Shown here: in pieces, positions 13,401 through 28,400 of the stretch | Layout of the letters: each line of letters opens with the position of its first letter | How positions within the stretch are numbered: position 1 is the stretch's first letter | Assembly (NCBI RefSeq): GCF_003590095.1 | Contig: NC_039479.1 | Span: 7,750,001 to 7,814,000 of the forward strand | Direction: 5' to 3' | DNA: 64,000 bases | DNA from: Trichoplusia ni | Taxonomy: Eukaryota; Arthropoda; Insecta; Lepidoptera; Noctuidae | Program-made: the position numbers and the translations under genes | Notes under the pieces: generated by a model | What the model saw: the letters and a program-made list of their open reading frames with translations, nothing else | What the model was told of the DNA's origin: nothing | The model's database searches: none

Positions 13401-16400
13401 GGCTTGAGTTACAGTGGCATAAAGTAAAAGAAGTGTGTATTTTGGGGTTAGAAAACTTCATGGTAGTCTTTAGAAGACCCTATTGTAATCGGCCCATAGT
13501 CAGGTCATTGGATTAGGTTAAGTACTAGTATCGTGGGTGAAACGACATGTACAGACGTCGAACTCATCTCCTTGCTCTATAGATAACATATGTAATACAC
13601 TTACCGACAACAGCAGCACGTCAGGTGGCGAGCCAATTTGCAGAATCCAGTAAAACAGTGTCGATACAGCACGTAGGGCCATCCATAAGCTGCTATAGAC
13701 AGCCTCAAGTAATAGAGAGCATCCTCCAAGTTCATCCAGGGCGGTGTTTCAGAGAATATTTTGTTCACATCCGTGGTGTAAATAGGTTCTTCATCGTTTA
13801 ACATTTGTATCCTTCTCATTTCTCTTGTTTCCCTCTTCTGTCGGACCCTGAGGAGCACGCAGCCGGCTACCACGTCTGAGGGCACCAAGTCCGTTGACCG
13901 GAACAGTGCACTGAGAAGAGCTGTAAACAGAGTTATGTTATTTTGAGTTTACAGAGAAAGATAAAACTTTAATGGGATAGAGTATTTACTAAATTAGTCG
14001 ATTCTTAATAAGAAAAATTGGTTTAATTTAAAAAAAATCGACACCAGTTGATTCTAAAGAAGTATGGAAATCAGGAAGATACCTTTTTTGTAAAAGCCTA
14101 CTTCTTTCTAAGAAAAACTTGTTTATTTCCTGAATAACAAGTGATATATAATACAAATTTATGACCATTGTCTGTTTAACAGGTTGTATGAGTTGACTTA
14201 TGTTGTTTCATGTTCACATTTAAAACTCAAGATGTATGGTATTGTCCGAAAAGGTTACCGTGTACCTACTACACAAAGGTCAAAAAAAGGGTGGGTTTAG
14301 TCGGTAAAAATCTGACACTCTCTTCAGCTCAACCCAAAGAGGGACGAGTCATTTGATTGTTTCCTTCCGGGAAAAGACGTTAAAGTCGACAACTGTCGTT
14401 TAGCCAAGCAGTCACAGGGTAAAATGTATATCTATCTATAAAATAATAATAATATATGCGGACAACATCACATACATTGTTCTGAACCCAAAGTAAGTTG
14501 CTAAAACACTTGTGTTATGGAAGTCAGATACAACGAAGGTACCACAAACACCCAGACATGAGACAATGTCGAAATGTGATTTTTTACATTCACCCGACAG
14601 GGGATCGACCCCGGGACCTATGAGCTAGCGACACCTTGAAACCGGTGCGTACTAACGTACTCACTAGGAGTAACGTGTTGCCCAGGTAACTGGGTCGAGG
14701 AGGATAGAATAGGCAGAATAAATTAGTTCTAATTTAAAAATTAAAACAGATAAGTGTCATAATAGCAATATTAAATCCAATAACACAAAAACTTGTTAGC
14801 ACGCATACAATTCAGCCTTCTAATTTTTTGACAATTATGATTGCAAGATTGTAAAATGAGCGTAATGACCATGTACCTAGTTTTTTTTACCGACTTGATT
14901 AATACCAGTTTTTGCAAGTCCCATTCTTGTTTTAAGTAATGAATATTAATATTTTTATTTTTAGACTGTAAAAAATATACGAATAGTCTACCGCCTCGTC
15001 TCGAAATAATATTATTACTTTGTGGAAGGGAGAGAGCGCTCTACATGGCGCATAGCGGTAACTCTCTTCTACAGCTGCAGTTTTTCTGAGGTGTTGAAAA
15101 GCCCTCTCAGAAGCTCGTTTCTAAGCTTTGACTGCACAAGTTGATAAATCACAGGTTAAGCTACCAGTCCCCCTAAGGGGTATCGTGTTGCCTAGGCGAA
15201 GTCCTAGGTTGAGGAGTTCAGATAGGCAGTTGCTCCTTGTCAAACACTGGAACACTGGACTTTGAGCCGACCCCAACATAATTGAGAAAAGGCTAGGACG
15301 ATGATTTGGCAAGCCCTCAGAAAATAAGAATGCAGCAAGGTAAATATTAAGAAAATATAATTATAATCATTAGCTTCAAATACAATTTTATTTTATTTAT
15401 TTAATAGTTCATGTACACAGATACACACACAGAGTACAGAAAAGAAGAAAGATAGAACACATAGTACATAGGCACAGCTTATTTCAACAGAAATTTCTTC
15501 CAGCAGGCCCGTATGTTTCGAGTATAATCAGAAAGCGTCACACTCCATAGTTACCGTCGTTTACGTAACAGTGCTGTGTTGTGACCACGATTATCTGAAT
15601 CAGACCGGAACAATCCTATAGGGCAGCGTAAAGGTCGGCTAATGGTCTAATGCATTTACTTTTACTGTACTGTAACTATTTCCTTAAGCTTAATTCAATT
15701 CAAATCAAATATAGTCAGATTTCAGGTTAATAAAATGTATGTCCCTCATTTGTTTAAATAAAAAAAAACAGAGTATACAGCAGCCTACAGCTGCTTGAAA
15801 GTTGTAAGAGACGGCATTTTATTGAATCCACTAAAATGATAGGTTATATAAAATCATAGCTTGTTCAGAAAAAAACTTAAACATTGGCAACTTAATGCTA
15901 AATTGTTCACAAAAAATCATCAGGTTCTTTCTAGATATTTTAATATTCTATACCTCGTTACAGGGTTACGGGCGGTTCGAAGTTTGCAACCAAGTTGAGC
16001 ATAAACCGTATTATAGAAAAGATCTGAATCCTTATTATGTCACGGACTTGGTAAGGGAATATGAACTTAAGCACAAATTTAATAAAAAAGGGTATAAGCT
16101 AAGCTGTGTTTTATTATTTGAGTTACACTGCTAGCCACGATTCCGCAAGACCTATTAGTCACCTGGTCTGACTCTATCTGTCTAGCTTGGACAGAAGCCA
16201 GGCTATTGTGGCGTAGTGTGACTAAAACTTATCGTTCTGTGTTTTATAAAAGGTGGTTTATTGTAAAATAAAACGTTAAATAACGTTTGACGTACAGACC
16301 AAAATTACGGGTGTGATAATAAAGCTAAAGCTAAATATAATGTTAAAAACGCTCCATGTTCAATATTTATAACTCAAACGTTGTATAAATACCTCACCCA

Positions 16401-19400
16401 AACACATGAAAAAAAATCATTGAATTCGGTGCAGCCGTTTATTAGTTCACATACACGAACAGACGGAATTGAGGTGTATTTTTATATTAGTTGGTTTTTG
16501 AAACGGACTAATTACACAGTAAAAACCACTAATAATTTTCCTTAATCAGACCACTAAATAGTTTGCCTTAAGAAATGTAAAAGGAAATATCACGGCAAGG
16601 GTACCATGTATGTACAGTCACTAACAAAATCCATTCACCCAAACGGATTTTAAAAGTCATCGCTTGTACGTATTTTATTTTCAATAATTTCTATGTAATG
16701 ATTCACACTTTATGCATAATTTGCGTAGTCTATATAATTATCCTCAATGGCACCTTTAATAATGCTAGTATTACTAAGGCTTCACTGTCCTTCTGTCTAT
16801 CAGCAGGCTTAATCTCATAAAACGTGATAGCTATTATAGGGAATTGAAATTTTCACAGAAGATAGAATAGAAGATTTCATAGAAGATATATCTGTCTGCA
16901 GAATAACAAAAATATTTTTTAAAAAATCAAGTTTAAATCATTGTTATTGGGATTTGAGGGTTGATTATACTAGTATTTTCTCCTTAAAGTTTATAAGCAT
17001 TTAATTGACAGTTTGTCAATTTGATTTGTTTATTGTCTGTTGTAACTGACTGTACTGCTATTTGTTCTTCGCTTCCAAGTAACTATTTATAGATAGTTAA
17101 CTTAGCTGTAATGTAGACAAGGGTTTAACCGTGTACTAGTTAATTTATTGTTACGGCTTTGAGTAAATAAGGATTAACCATAGTTCAGTTTATTGCGTAA
17201 TCGTATCGTACGTAATTTAAGAGCATAACTCAAAGTAATGAGCACTTATAATATCTTAAAGTAATTAAATGAAAGAACAATTTGTTATTTTTTGCTTTAA
17301 ATACACCAGATGGCGCTTCGCGACGGTAAAAAGAACTTTAATTTTAATATCTCCTCATAACAGAATTGGACAGGATCAGACCTTCTCTTTTACCTGACTT
17401 AAGTACCTACTTGTATGTTAACTTAATTTGTGAACCTAATATACCTACTACACGTTTAAATTAAACCGCCATCAATTAAGCTCAAGGTTCCTCGTTATGC
17501 GCTTTTAATCATTTTATAAGTGAGTCTAGTATGCGACTGTTAATGACCCAATGATTTCAGTCTAAGTTCTAAGATAAAAAACATATTATAGCCTCAATGT
17601 AAGATACACGAATGCTTATCCTAAGTCTGGGTATCTTGTGCACTCACAAGACACCCAGACTTGAATGTTTGTAAAACCCCCGGCAATACAAGGGTTAAAT
17701 TTAGTAGCACGAGAGTTCTTAGTTTGATCTGTAAGAGTCTGAGAACTTATAAGGAAATCCCCCTATACATGTATTTAAATAAAAAAATATTGGTACCGTT
17801 TCCGTATTTACAAAAACAATATATTTTTAAAACGTTTTCCTTGTTATGTATAATAGGCTCATGTGCCTAAAAATGTAACTACATTTTTTTATTGACAAGT
17901 GATATAAATAAAAACTAGTGATGAATTTAAATGCAGCATGATGACAACAAGCAAGCATCAAGTTGATCTCTACATACCCACTTTTATTTATGAGACGTAT
18001 TCCTTTAATTAACCAGTGACTCAAAGAGAGGGTTGTTATAAGTTTGACGTGACTATCAGTCTGTGACATCGCAGCTCCCAACTGATTGAGCGATTTCAAT
18101 TTAGTTTGTTTTGTATTAAAGGTAAAATACATGCCAGTATTCTTATACACGTTTAATAATAATCAGTCCTGCGACTTAAAAGTTGCCTAGGACGAAAGAT
18201 TTTTACTGACAACGATATTTTTAATTAATTTGCCTTGTTACTACATCGTTCTAAATTATACAGTATCACATACCTGCAACTTGTTGAAACGCCTCCTTTC
18301 CATGTTCATCTCGTTTCAACCAGCAGAAGGCCCATCGGAACCGTCTCGACCAGAGCCCGGTGACTTTCCTGTGATGCCGGACTTGATTCGGAGTGTCCTG
18401 CATGTCACCGTAGTTCACTGACCCCAGAGGGTCAAACACCATGAATAGGCCGAAGACTGTGAGGCCTAGTTGTACCCAGTTGAATAGGACTATACCTGTA
18501 ATGTGCGAAATTGTGAGTATTCGAAAATACGATGTTTTGAAATTTTGTCTTGTAGATTGTAAACAAACTTTACGTACAACTTTGGACATTATTATTATAT
18601 TGGTATTTTTTATATATATTTTGGTTATGGTAAGGCTAAAGAAAGGCATGTATCTATAAACAAAACGTATTTAAAATATAACTTTCGATATGAATCGCTT
18701 GCACCTTATAGATAGCCGGTTTTATTTAGTTATCTTGCTGTTACGCTATTTTAAAACCAGCAATGTACAGCTAACATTAAAGCTAGAGCTCGTATTCTCG
18801 TAATTATGGTGTTATGTAGATGTATAAAAGCCGACGTTTTAATGTTTAGAGGTTACTTTATGGTCTAGTTTTATTAACGAAGGCTAAGAAATCAGTAAGC
18901 AGTATAGTATGCTGTTATAGAGATTGAGTTTGATAAAGCATCATGTTTGTTTTTAAACGTTATGCTTCGGTTTCTGAAAGGATAATTAATAGATAAGTTT
19001 ATTATGGGTTTGTATTAATGCATAAGTGTGTTTTATATATGTTTAGGACTAAACCAATAAGATTAAGCTGGAAATAAATTAAACTATATTATACTATTAA
19101 ATTGTGTTCAGTCAACAAATTAAATTTAAAGAGCTCTGATAACAACGCTATTTCTTATTTCAGTCGAATCTTTATAGAATATTTTTTTGAATGTTATGAA
19201 TATGTTTTTAAATGTTTTGAGAATTTATTTTCGTTATTCGACTTTTTTTACTAACTGTACTTCGGAACTTGGTACTTTTGTTACGTTTTAAACAAGAATT
19301 TACAATCACTTGCGGTTGACAACTTATTAAGTTAAAAGAAAGATTCTATTCGTGTCGGCAAGTCCTTAGAAAACAGCACTGTGGGAAACAATCAACTAAT

Positions 19401-22400
19401 TAAAATCCAATTTTGATACTGAACATTAATTTGTACTTACAAATCTAGATCTAGTAATACTACCGATAAATTATGCGTAAAGTTACCGTAGTTTGGTTTT
19501 ATCTGTACTAATATATAAAGCTGAAGAGTTTGTTTGTTTGTTTGAACGCGCTAATCTCAGGAACTACTGGTTCAAACTGAAAAAATATTTTTGTATTGAA
19601 TGGACCATTCATCGAGGAAGGCTATATACCATCACGCTGCGACTAATAGGAGCGAAGATACAATGGAATATGTGGAAAAAACAGGGCAGGTATAAATCAT
19701 AACTTAAATCTTCTAACAACGTGGACAAATTCGGGGGCAACAGCTAGTAGTTATTATAACTATACTATTAGTATGGAAATAGATGATTAATATTTAAGAT
19801 AGGTGGCAAATGTCAAACAAAAAAAATATAACAATTCGATACGAATACTTTATCGATAGCGTTCATAGTAATTGTTCGTCAGTTTCTTATTGCTATTGTT
19901 AAATGGGTTTCAATACTTACTTTGTATGACTATACTGGAGAACTTATCTTCGACAGAACATTGTATGACCTCACAGAACATCCACATAGTTCCCATGACG
20001 TTTAGGGCCGTTTCAGGAAACACTAACAGCACCCTGTAACAAAATATTATTGTATATAATTAATAAATCTAAAACGAATAGTCGTATGAACATGTACTTG
20101 GAAATGCATTTGTTTTATTTGAACGCTTTTTTAACGCGCCTTAAAAAAGCCTTAAAAAATCAGGCCTTGGAATTCAGATACAACGAATATACAACAAACA
20201 CCCAGACCCGAGACAAATTAGTAATGTGTTTTTTACATTGTCCCGACCTGGGATCGAAGTTGGAACCTCAGACCTCGACACCTTGAAACCGGTGCGTAAG
20301 CCACTCGACCACGGAGGTCGTCGTAATTGCAAGATAATCTAGAAGAATAGGTATATACATTTTTTCGAATATAGTTTTAAAATAATATGTGATAATAGCT
20401 GTAGCTCGTGGGCCCGCCCGTTGTTAGTCGAATATGATCCCACGGGAACATAAAATCGGAATAAAAAGTATTGTATGTGTTAATCCACCTTATAAGCTAT
20501 CTGTTTAACAAGTTTCGTCTAAATAAGTTCAGTGGTTTTTGCGTGAAAGGGGAACAAACAGCAATATATGTAAACATACAAACTTTTGCGTTAATATTAG
20601 TAGGATAGTTTTATACGCATAATTTCTTAACAACTTATTTAAAACGTAACCTACTTATCAGTTATTTGTATCTAACGACACGTAATTAGCCAATTTGTCG
20701 TTAATTTAAAGCTTATTCTTTCACAACAGTTCAACAGGCGATAAAGTGAGTATGAGTCAGACACAACACTCCCAGTGGGTCAAGATTCAAGTATAAACAA
20801 CAACAAATAATTAGAATGAATATTATCATCGACTTCTATAATAATAAGGTATTTTCATTATTACGAGTACGCTGTTTATAAATGCTATTGGGGGCTAGTA
20901 GTAATAAATAGTATAACGGGAATAGTAAATCACGTTTTTTCCCCGAACTGCGTCATAATGAGGTTTTCCAGCGTGTGTATTTTTTTACGAGTATAATATA
21001 CTGATTTATTATAATGGCTTTCATGATTATTTGAGAATGGTTTAGTCACGCGTGTTTATAGGGATTACCCGACTAGTTTCGGACCCAACCGAAGTTGAAA
21101 TCATTTTCTTTTATTTTCCAGATATTTTTTTGTAAATAACGTCAGTTTACTTGTAGGTATGTGAAGTCAACTGAAGACTGGACGTTTTGTATTTTTTTTA
21201 ATATTTTGAATTTTATTTCTAAATTACGTCACTGGGTATCTACGTTTTTTTACTGAATTTTGTTAATACTTTGTCATACAACACGCCAAAAAAGCAGTTT
21301 ATCTGTCATCACGAAAACAGATTTTTTTTCTTATTTATCAACCGACGAAGAGTAGGTCACCAGAATCGTGTTGATCCCGGTACAGATAACATTTGCATGA
21401 TCATTTGAGAAAAGGTATTTGCAAGTCTTAGAGAGTGCTCGCGAACACGCGAAAGCTAACGAGGCTTGAAATTTCGAAACTCTCTTAGGAGTTCTCCGAG
21501 AACTCGGTTTTACTCTTGAGATAAGACCGTTCATTCTGTGTCTTTAAAAATAAAAGAGCCTTTTGAAAATTAAAGGATTTATTGCAATAAAATACTAGAC
21601 AAAAGAGCAATGTAAAGTTAGGTTTCGTTTTTTTTCAACGGCTCTCGCAGTATAAAATTTAATCCTTGCACTCGGGGAGTTTCACAAACATTCAAATCAC
21701 ATGCACAACCACACCGAGGAATGTTTGTACTACGCGCGGATCGAACCCGCGACACGTCGCGAACGAGACTCGATACCATGTTTTTAAAAGGATTTCAACA
21801 TTAGTTGCTGGGAATCCGCTTTATAATCATAACTATATTTAACTTTTTCGACTTTCCGTTTTTCCGATATATGACTTTCTGTTTTGACTAGTTTCCCTTA
21901 TCGTAGCTTAGTCTTAGCCTTGATTTAGTATTTTATTCCATTCGTTTTCAATTCCCATTAAACGCTTTCTTTAAACAAATTCTTCTGTCCGATTAAGTCT
22001 AATACAAAAAGAGAAGTCCCGTTGCAAAAAGCCAAGCCCGTTTTGAAAGTCATCTTGGTGCTATAAAAAGTGATGTCTTAACAATTTGACGGTGTAGCAA
22101 TGGCTATACCGATTGGCATGTGCTTTCGAACACTTCAGCATTCAAGTAGGCTCGACAAAAAACTAGGTTAAACACTTCGAAATGTATCTATAAAGATATC
22201 AGGGTACTAACGAATGTTAGAGAAATATAGCTGCTGTTGAAAAGAGATGGCGCTCTACGTAATGTACTGCTGTCACGCTTGCACAGCTGAATAACATTAC
22301 TTTAAGATGGCGGTAAGTCTAGACGTTAAAATGAAGTGAATGCCATTTTAATTACCGAATCAAATGTAGTCAGGAACTAGAAATGTGTGCCAAGTGTTGT

Positions 22401-25400
22401 GTTCGAAGGTGATCGCTCACACGCGGATGTATTTTACAAATACTCTTTATTTTTGAAGCACATGTATAATATACGATGACTTACAAACGTTGAATCAGTA
22501 AAAAATCAGAAGTATGTTTATCAGTAGACGGTAGTCATAATAGGACTAGATGGCGCAATAGTATGTTATATACTCCAGTCTCTATCATAGCAACGAAAAA
22601 TGTTGTTACAAAATAGAGATATTTAACTATCGCTAACTAAACATGTCTCTTTAAAAATAGACATAAAGTCTCCTAAAAACCTTACCTGTTACTTTTAAAA
22701 AAGCAATACTGGTTGGTATGTAGTTAACTCTACCATAACATTATTTGAGGATCTACCACGTCTTCTTATACCTAGTCTGTTTTTTATGTGGAAGCAAGAC
22801 GCCACCTAATGCCATGTAGTGCTGCATCTCGCTCCCACAACCACTGATCACGTTAGCGCTAAGATTAGAAACCCATCGCCTCGGTGCAGCTAGCATAGAG
22901 AAAGTAAAATTAACTAAAGCAAAGAGAGAAAATGTACAATCGTTAGCCGTACTATTTCTATACCAGTGATGTTATTCTCAAAATATTCCGGTTCAAATTC
23001 GAGGCTGTCGAATTGACTTACATCAAATCGTATATCATTTTTGCGTTATCGATTTTAAATTCGACGCTGCGTTCGATGCCACATGTTTAGAGAATAGTAT
23101 ACCCATAATGTAAACAAAATATCATCTATAGCTTACCTTTCAAAGAGATGATTTACAACGTTTATTTATATTCTATCATAATAATGACAGCGGCATGTTG
23201 TTATGGGGTTTTATTAGATTTTCGGTATTAAATAAAAGCAGAGTAAATACACTTTCATTGTTATTCCCGATCGCTTGAGCTCTCGTTGTAGCCGTTGGTC
23301 ACGGACACCGGTTATATTTTATTATCAAGATTGTTAGAAAATAGACGGATTATATTTTAAGCAGCTTTGTTTGTCAATGGTTTATGAAGAAATTAAATTA
23401 TTTTAGAAGGAGGTTATATTTAATTAAGCTTATTTAGCCAATTTAGTTTAAGGATAGAGAAAAGACTCGAGGTAGAGGTCGCTCTTGCATTGGCATATTA
23501 TGGTTGCTGGATATATAAATATTTTCTATATTGATAAGTTCGTTATTGATAAATAACCAGGTGTCAGAGTTTAAACCTTCTTTAGACCTGTGACGTGGCT
23601 TAAGTCACAAGTGAAATTAGAATCAAAAACTTACTTGATTAAAAGTAACGGCGAGACCATCTTCCGGGCATCGATGTCTGTGATGGTCCCTCTGGCGGAC
23701 TGCAGTGCGAGCGCAGCCAGCAGCAGCATCAGGGCAGCCTGCAGCGTCAGCGTGCCGCACAGGTAGAGCCTGACGAAGGCGCCACCCTGCCAACCCTCGG
23801 ACTGGCACTGCCATGTCACCGGGTATAGGACTTCGACTACTAGTGCTATTAGAACTAGCCTGTGGACAAAAGTGCGAAAATATTTGTTTACAGGTACTTT
23901 TTTGTTATTAGCAAGAATAAGGTATTATACGATATTCCTGCATTGGGGAATATAATCCTTGTGTAGCAGGTCTTTCAAAACAATTGAAATTGTAATTACA
24001 AAGATACTTAAACTTAGGAAACAAAAATGCCCTACGCGACTTATTTTTCTTACATGAAAGTTGAATGTTAAAAAAAAAAGTATTGTGCAATAAAAGAAGT
24101 TTGACACCTACTGTTAAAGGAATGTAATTTAAGCACAATGTTTGCATACGATATTGTGATATCTTTACTCAAAACCCTTATATAAATTAACAAAGCACCT
24201 AAAACAAAAGAAAAATATACATTAACACGTCAATAAGTAATCATTTAACTTGCACAAATTACTCTCTCAAACTTGCACACATCACTCTTTCAGAAACCTA
24301 AAGGTATTTATTGCTAGAATCGTCCAACAAACACCATTTAGCGTTCTGAAAGAAACATCCAAGTTGTAAGAGTTTCTTCAAGGTAATGACTATCATAAAT
24401 CCAGCCTAAAGTACAGTTCAGTGGATAAAGCTTTGTAATTCTACAAATGGTGAAGTTTTGCTTTTTGGAGTGTAAAAGGATTGATGAGATATTCGTTGAC
24501 CGGTGTTACTAGATGTACCTAAATAGGGATTTGATTATTTCGTTTATAATATGTACACACAAAAGTTAGCGATTACTCATCATAGTTCTGAAAAAAAAAC
24601 TAAGCTTTTATCGATGGTGCTGAGTGGTGATAAAAATCAATATACCATAAAACAGAAATGTACCGAATATTTAAAAATCGGGCTTCAACCAAACCTTCAT
24701 CTTTTATCTTAGTTACCATAGATACTCAAATTAATGTCACCTACAATAAAGAACAGATCGTTTCCGACGGTATTCATTTAATAGCTTTTCGTCAGGACAA
24801 AGACACCTTTCCCCTCCTTTCATACCCAGACTTTTTGCCACCATTTTATACAATAGATGTCTTGTTCGCATTTTTTCGCACCTGAGGCCCTACCACTACC
24901 GCTTAAAGTAATAATATTGCAGATGTGGAAGCGAGACAACAAATTACACTTCACAGAGCGACGTCTCTTTCCCACGTCCACAATAATATTTCTTATAAGC
25001 TGTGATGGTAGGTCCCCCTATTAACGACGTACAAAGCCATATTGATAACGGCTCTGTTTATAAAAGAACAAGTTGAAACAAAGAGAAAGAAGCGCGTTAA
25101 AATGATGCTGTGAGAAGAAAAAGAGGTATGTTTTGACTTGTTTGGAAAACATCAAAGAGTCTGTCATGTAAATCAAACTGTCCAAATTGTATACCGCCTA
25201 AAATTACTGTTTCATTTTAGCCTGTAACGTAATACAAAATTGTAATTTAGTGGTTACTAATTTATGGATATTACATGGCACTAGTACAAAATAGAAGAAT
25301 GGTAGAATTGGTACGAAGGCACAAAAAAGTATTCATAAAAAAGATTCTATTCATAATTTTGGCCAGTCACAAAACCTTTAAATATAGCGACAAAAGTCCA

Positions 25401-28400
25401 GAAAACGATATTTCAAATTCAGAATCTTTATCTGGGTCTGCAAAGTTTACGTTACAATACCGTTCAAAGGTTTAGTATCTATACTATGGTATTAATTAGA
25501 ACGTACTTAAAGCCTTATGAACGGCAAACTGCGGCAAACAAACGGAACAGGAAATCGCATTGTCTCTTACATGTTACGTTGTCCCACTGTAATGTCTTGA
25601 ATGGTGGTGTGACGTGAAAGAAGCTTGGAGAATGCTGAAATCCAGGTTAAACTTACGACACATATAGTCTTACACTTATGTATTTTGATTTCTAGCTATC
25701 AGCAGTCAAAGCAATGTGTAAAGAGGTAAAGTTTGTGAATTTGTGACTCTCTCTCATCTCAGGTCCTGTTGACCTGATTCGGGTTGTTTTTTTTTGTAAA
25801 AGCTACGGTAAATAAATCTATCAATATCAAATCGGCACAATGTGCTTACTTTTATACTTAGGTAGATGTGTTGACTAACAGCCTGGCTAAATAATGGGTG
25901 GAGATGTTAGCAAAGAGGTTATAAATGTTTGCTCGATAACTCATTACATATCATATTACTATTTTGATGGTTAACATGGACACTTCAGTAGGTTACTGCT
26001 GGTATCGAAAACTGCCCATGGAAAATTATTAAGGAAAGAAAATTGCATGAATTTCAGATATAGCTGATGCGGTATTTCGAAACATGTAAGTCAAAGGATC
26101 GTCTAGGAATATAAAGTAGTGATTTTGCATGGATATGCAGCTTGCAAGGGGTCAAAGCTGGAACCGTAATTTACATTTTTATTTATAACATGTTTTGTCG
26201 GAGGAAGCAAATATATTGGAAAGACTTGTACATAGAACTTGTTAGTGCTATATAAATGTTCGATAACAGTAATTGTCAAATGATATTTAATATAATTGAC
26301 AGTTACATATTAGGGACTAAGACTGATTTTGACAATAATTTAAAGAAATAAGAAAGGGAAAAAGAGCACTCCCATTCTAAGGAATTAAATATTTGCATCA
26401 CTGGGGTTCACAAACATTTAAATCATATTCAAAAAGCCACCCTTACTAAGAATAGGCGTGTGTGATGTTTTATAGCGGGAATAGGTTTGGTGAATTGTTC
26501 TTGAAGGGCTCTATTTTAAATGGTGCCTACACTAGATTCAAATGACTCTCGGATATATAAATATGAAGAAAAAATAGTAAGTAGTAGTAAAACATAAAAA
26601 TGAAACAAAAGACCTTTTAGAATAAACGATTCATTCGAACGAAATTCCAAGCTTAAAAGCGTAACAATCGTTCAGTCCAATCATTCAATAAATTATTCAA
26701 ATAAAAAGCGATTCGACCAGTCAATCAAAGCATCGGATTTCGCGACAATTGAAAAGCCATTACAGAGCAATCAAACGGAGATTCGAAGGTCGAATCAAGT
26801 GCAGAGAAATTGCCGGGCAATATGGGCTGTGAAAGCTCATTCATATTAATGCGGGTGGCAACAAGTGAGGCTCAAGTGTCGAAGGTACCGTGCGCCATGT
26901 TTGGATAAATACTTCAGGTGTTGGTACCGTTAGATTGATTTTGAACTTAAAGAGAGAATTTTACATCTATTAGTGATAGAATAGAAAATAATTTTCTTTA
27001 TTGCACACAACATAGGTACAGGTTTTGAGAAAGAAAAGTAGTTGAAAGGTGTCACAATTATCGCTATTAAAATCGATAGTGGTGTAGAATATCTATATAC
27101 TAATATATAAAGCTGAAGAGTTAGTTTGTTTGTTTTTTGAACGCGCTAATCTCAGGAACTACTGGTCCAAATTTAAAAATTCTTTTTGTGTTGAATCTAT
27201 CTATATCTATACTAATATATAAAGCTGAAGAGTTTGCTTGTTTGTTTGTATACAATGGAAAATGTGAAAAAAACAGGGCTGGTATAAATCATAACTTATA
27301 TCTTCTACCCAAGGAGACGAAGTCGCGGGCAACAGCTAGTTATGAATATTATGGATATTAGGTATTCTCTTTTTTTAATAATACAGCGATTCTATGGTCA
27401 ATTTTACGAGGTGTGACAGTTATTTAAAAGTTTGTATTAAGCAGTGGCGTAGCGTGCATCGGCGGGGCCCCGCATAAAAAATTGTTTGGGGGCCCTTATA
27501 TGGGGGTATAGATTTTTCACAAAAGAAAAGAAATATTGTAAAACGAAATATTTATTTATCAGTTAACATAATTTAACAAATAAATAATCATTTTAACAAA
27601 TAATCAACCCTTTTACAAATATCAAATATCAAATCAAAATTTAAATATTAATTCTCTTTTAAACTTTTGAACGCACGCTAAGGCTGGAAAAAAGTAATTG
27701 CTTAATAGAATTCTGTCATTTGTAAATTAAAATAAATTAGGAAGTTTTTTTTTTTTTCCTTACACACTTTGGGGGCCCCCGTGGCCCGAGGGCCCCGTAT
27801 AATTGATACGGCATATACGGCGGTAGCTACGCCCCTGGTATTAAGACATGTACCTACTAGAATTATAACTCCTATAAAAACAAAAGTCGAAAAATCCGGG
27901 AAGAACTTAAGAAACAAAGTTTTCAAATAAAAAATATTTTAATTTGTTTCGAATTCTCTCCATCGTTTATCAAATATACCGCGAAACGAAACAGTAAATT
28001 AATTCTTTTATGATATTTACTGTTGTGGAGATTGAGAAAAGTTTCCAAACTCTTTCTGTTCAATGTTTTGATGCCATCGAGACCTTTTAAACTTTATTCC
28101 TTGACTCATAAAGTTCATATTCTATTAAACCAGTTTTATTGATAAAGTTTTTAGTGGTATTGTTTTATTGGCGATAGTTTTCCTCTTTGTTTTATTGAGT
28201 TATAAATCTGAAAGCTATCAAGCAATACATACAGATATTATTTAATGTGAAACTGTACGGCTGAATTTATATTTTTTACACAGTTTCTAAACCTATTACA
28301 ATTAAATTTGGCAGAATCATAGATTTATGACCGAGGTTAACATACTTATAGAAGGATACTTTTTGTCGCTTTTAATCCTGATGTCCATTATTTTTTTAGA

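Larger units (their letters stand above)
7084..13604. other. Intron 5 of the DAGLB-like gene (6.5 kb)
   Basis: No conserved coding block seen. It is filled with repeats: the AGCCGACCCC family at 7312, a palindrome at 8030, a tRNA-headed SINE at 8854, a Helitron at 9867, a LINE 3' end at 10551, and a palindrome at 11290. The stretch 11440-11600 also looks repeat-derived but I could not assign it. Confidence 0.75.
13921..18273. other. Intron 4 of the DAGLB-like gene (4.4 kb)
   Basis: AT-rich. Repeats at 14440-14714, 15021, 15117 and 17623; nothing assignable in the remainder. An open frame near 15.9-16.1 kb (plus strand, 79 codons) has no recognisable domain. Confidence 0.7.
20034..23634. other. 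Intron 2 of the DAGLB-like gene (3.6 kb)
   Basis: Contains a SINE at 20165, an inverted Helitron-like piece at 20397, a second-family SINE at 21676 and two palindromes at 22234 and 22787. No coding block recognised. Confidence 0.7.

Noticed and set aside
15895..16134. Plus-strand 79-codon frame as a small gene
   Set aside because: No domain, no splice context and no second copy to support it; could be a decayed transposon piece but I cannot show it.
24658..24885. Plus-strand 75-codon frame in intron 1
   Set aside because: No recognisable motif and composition like the rest of the intron.
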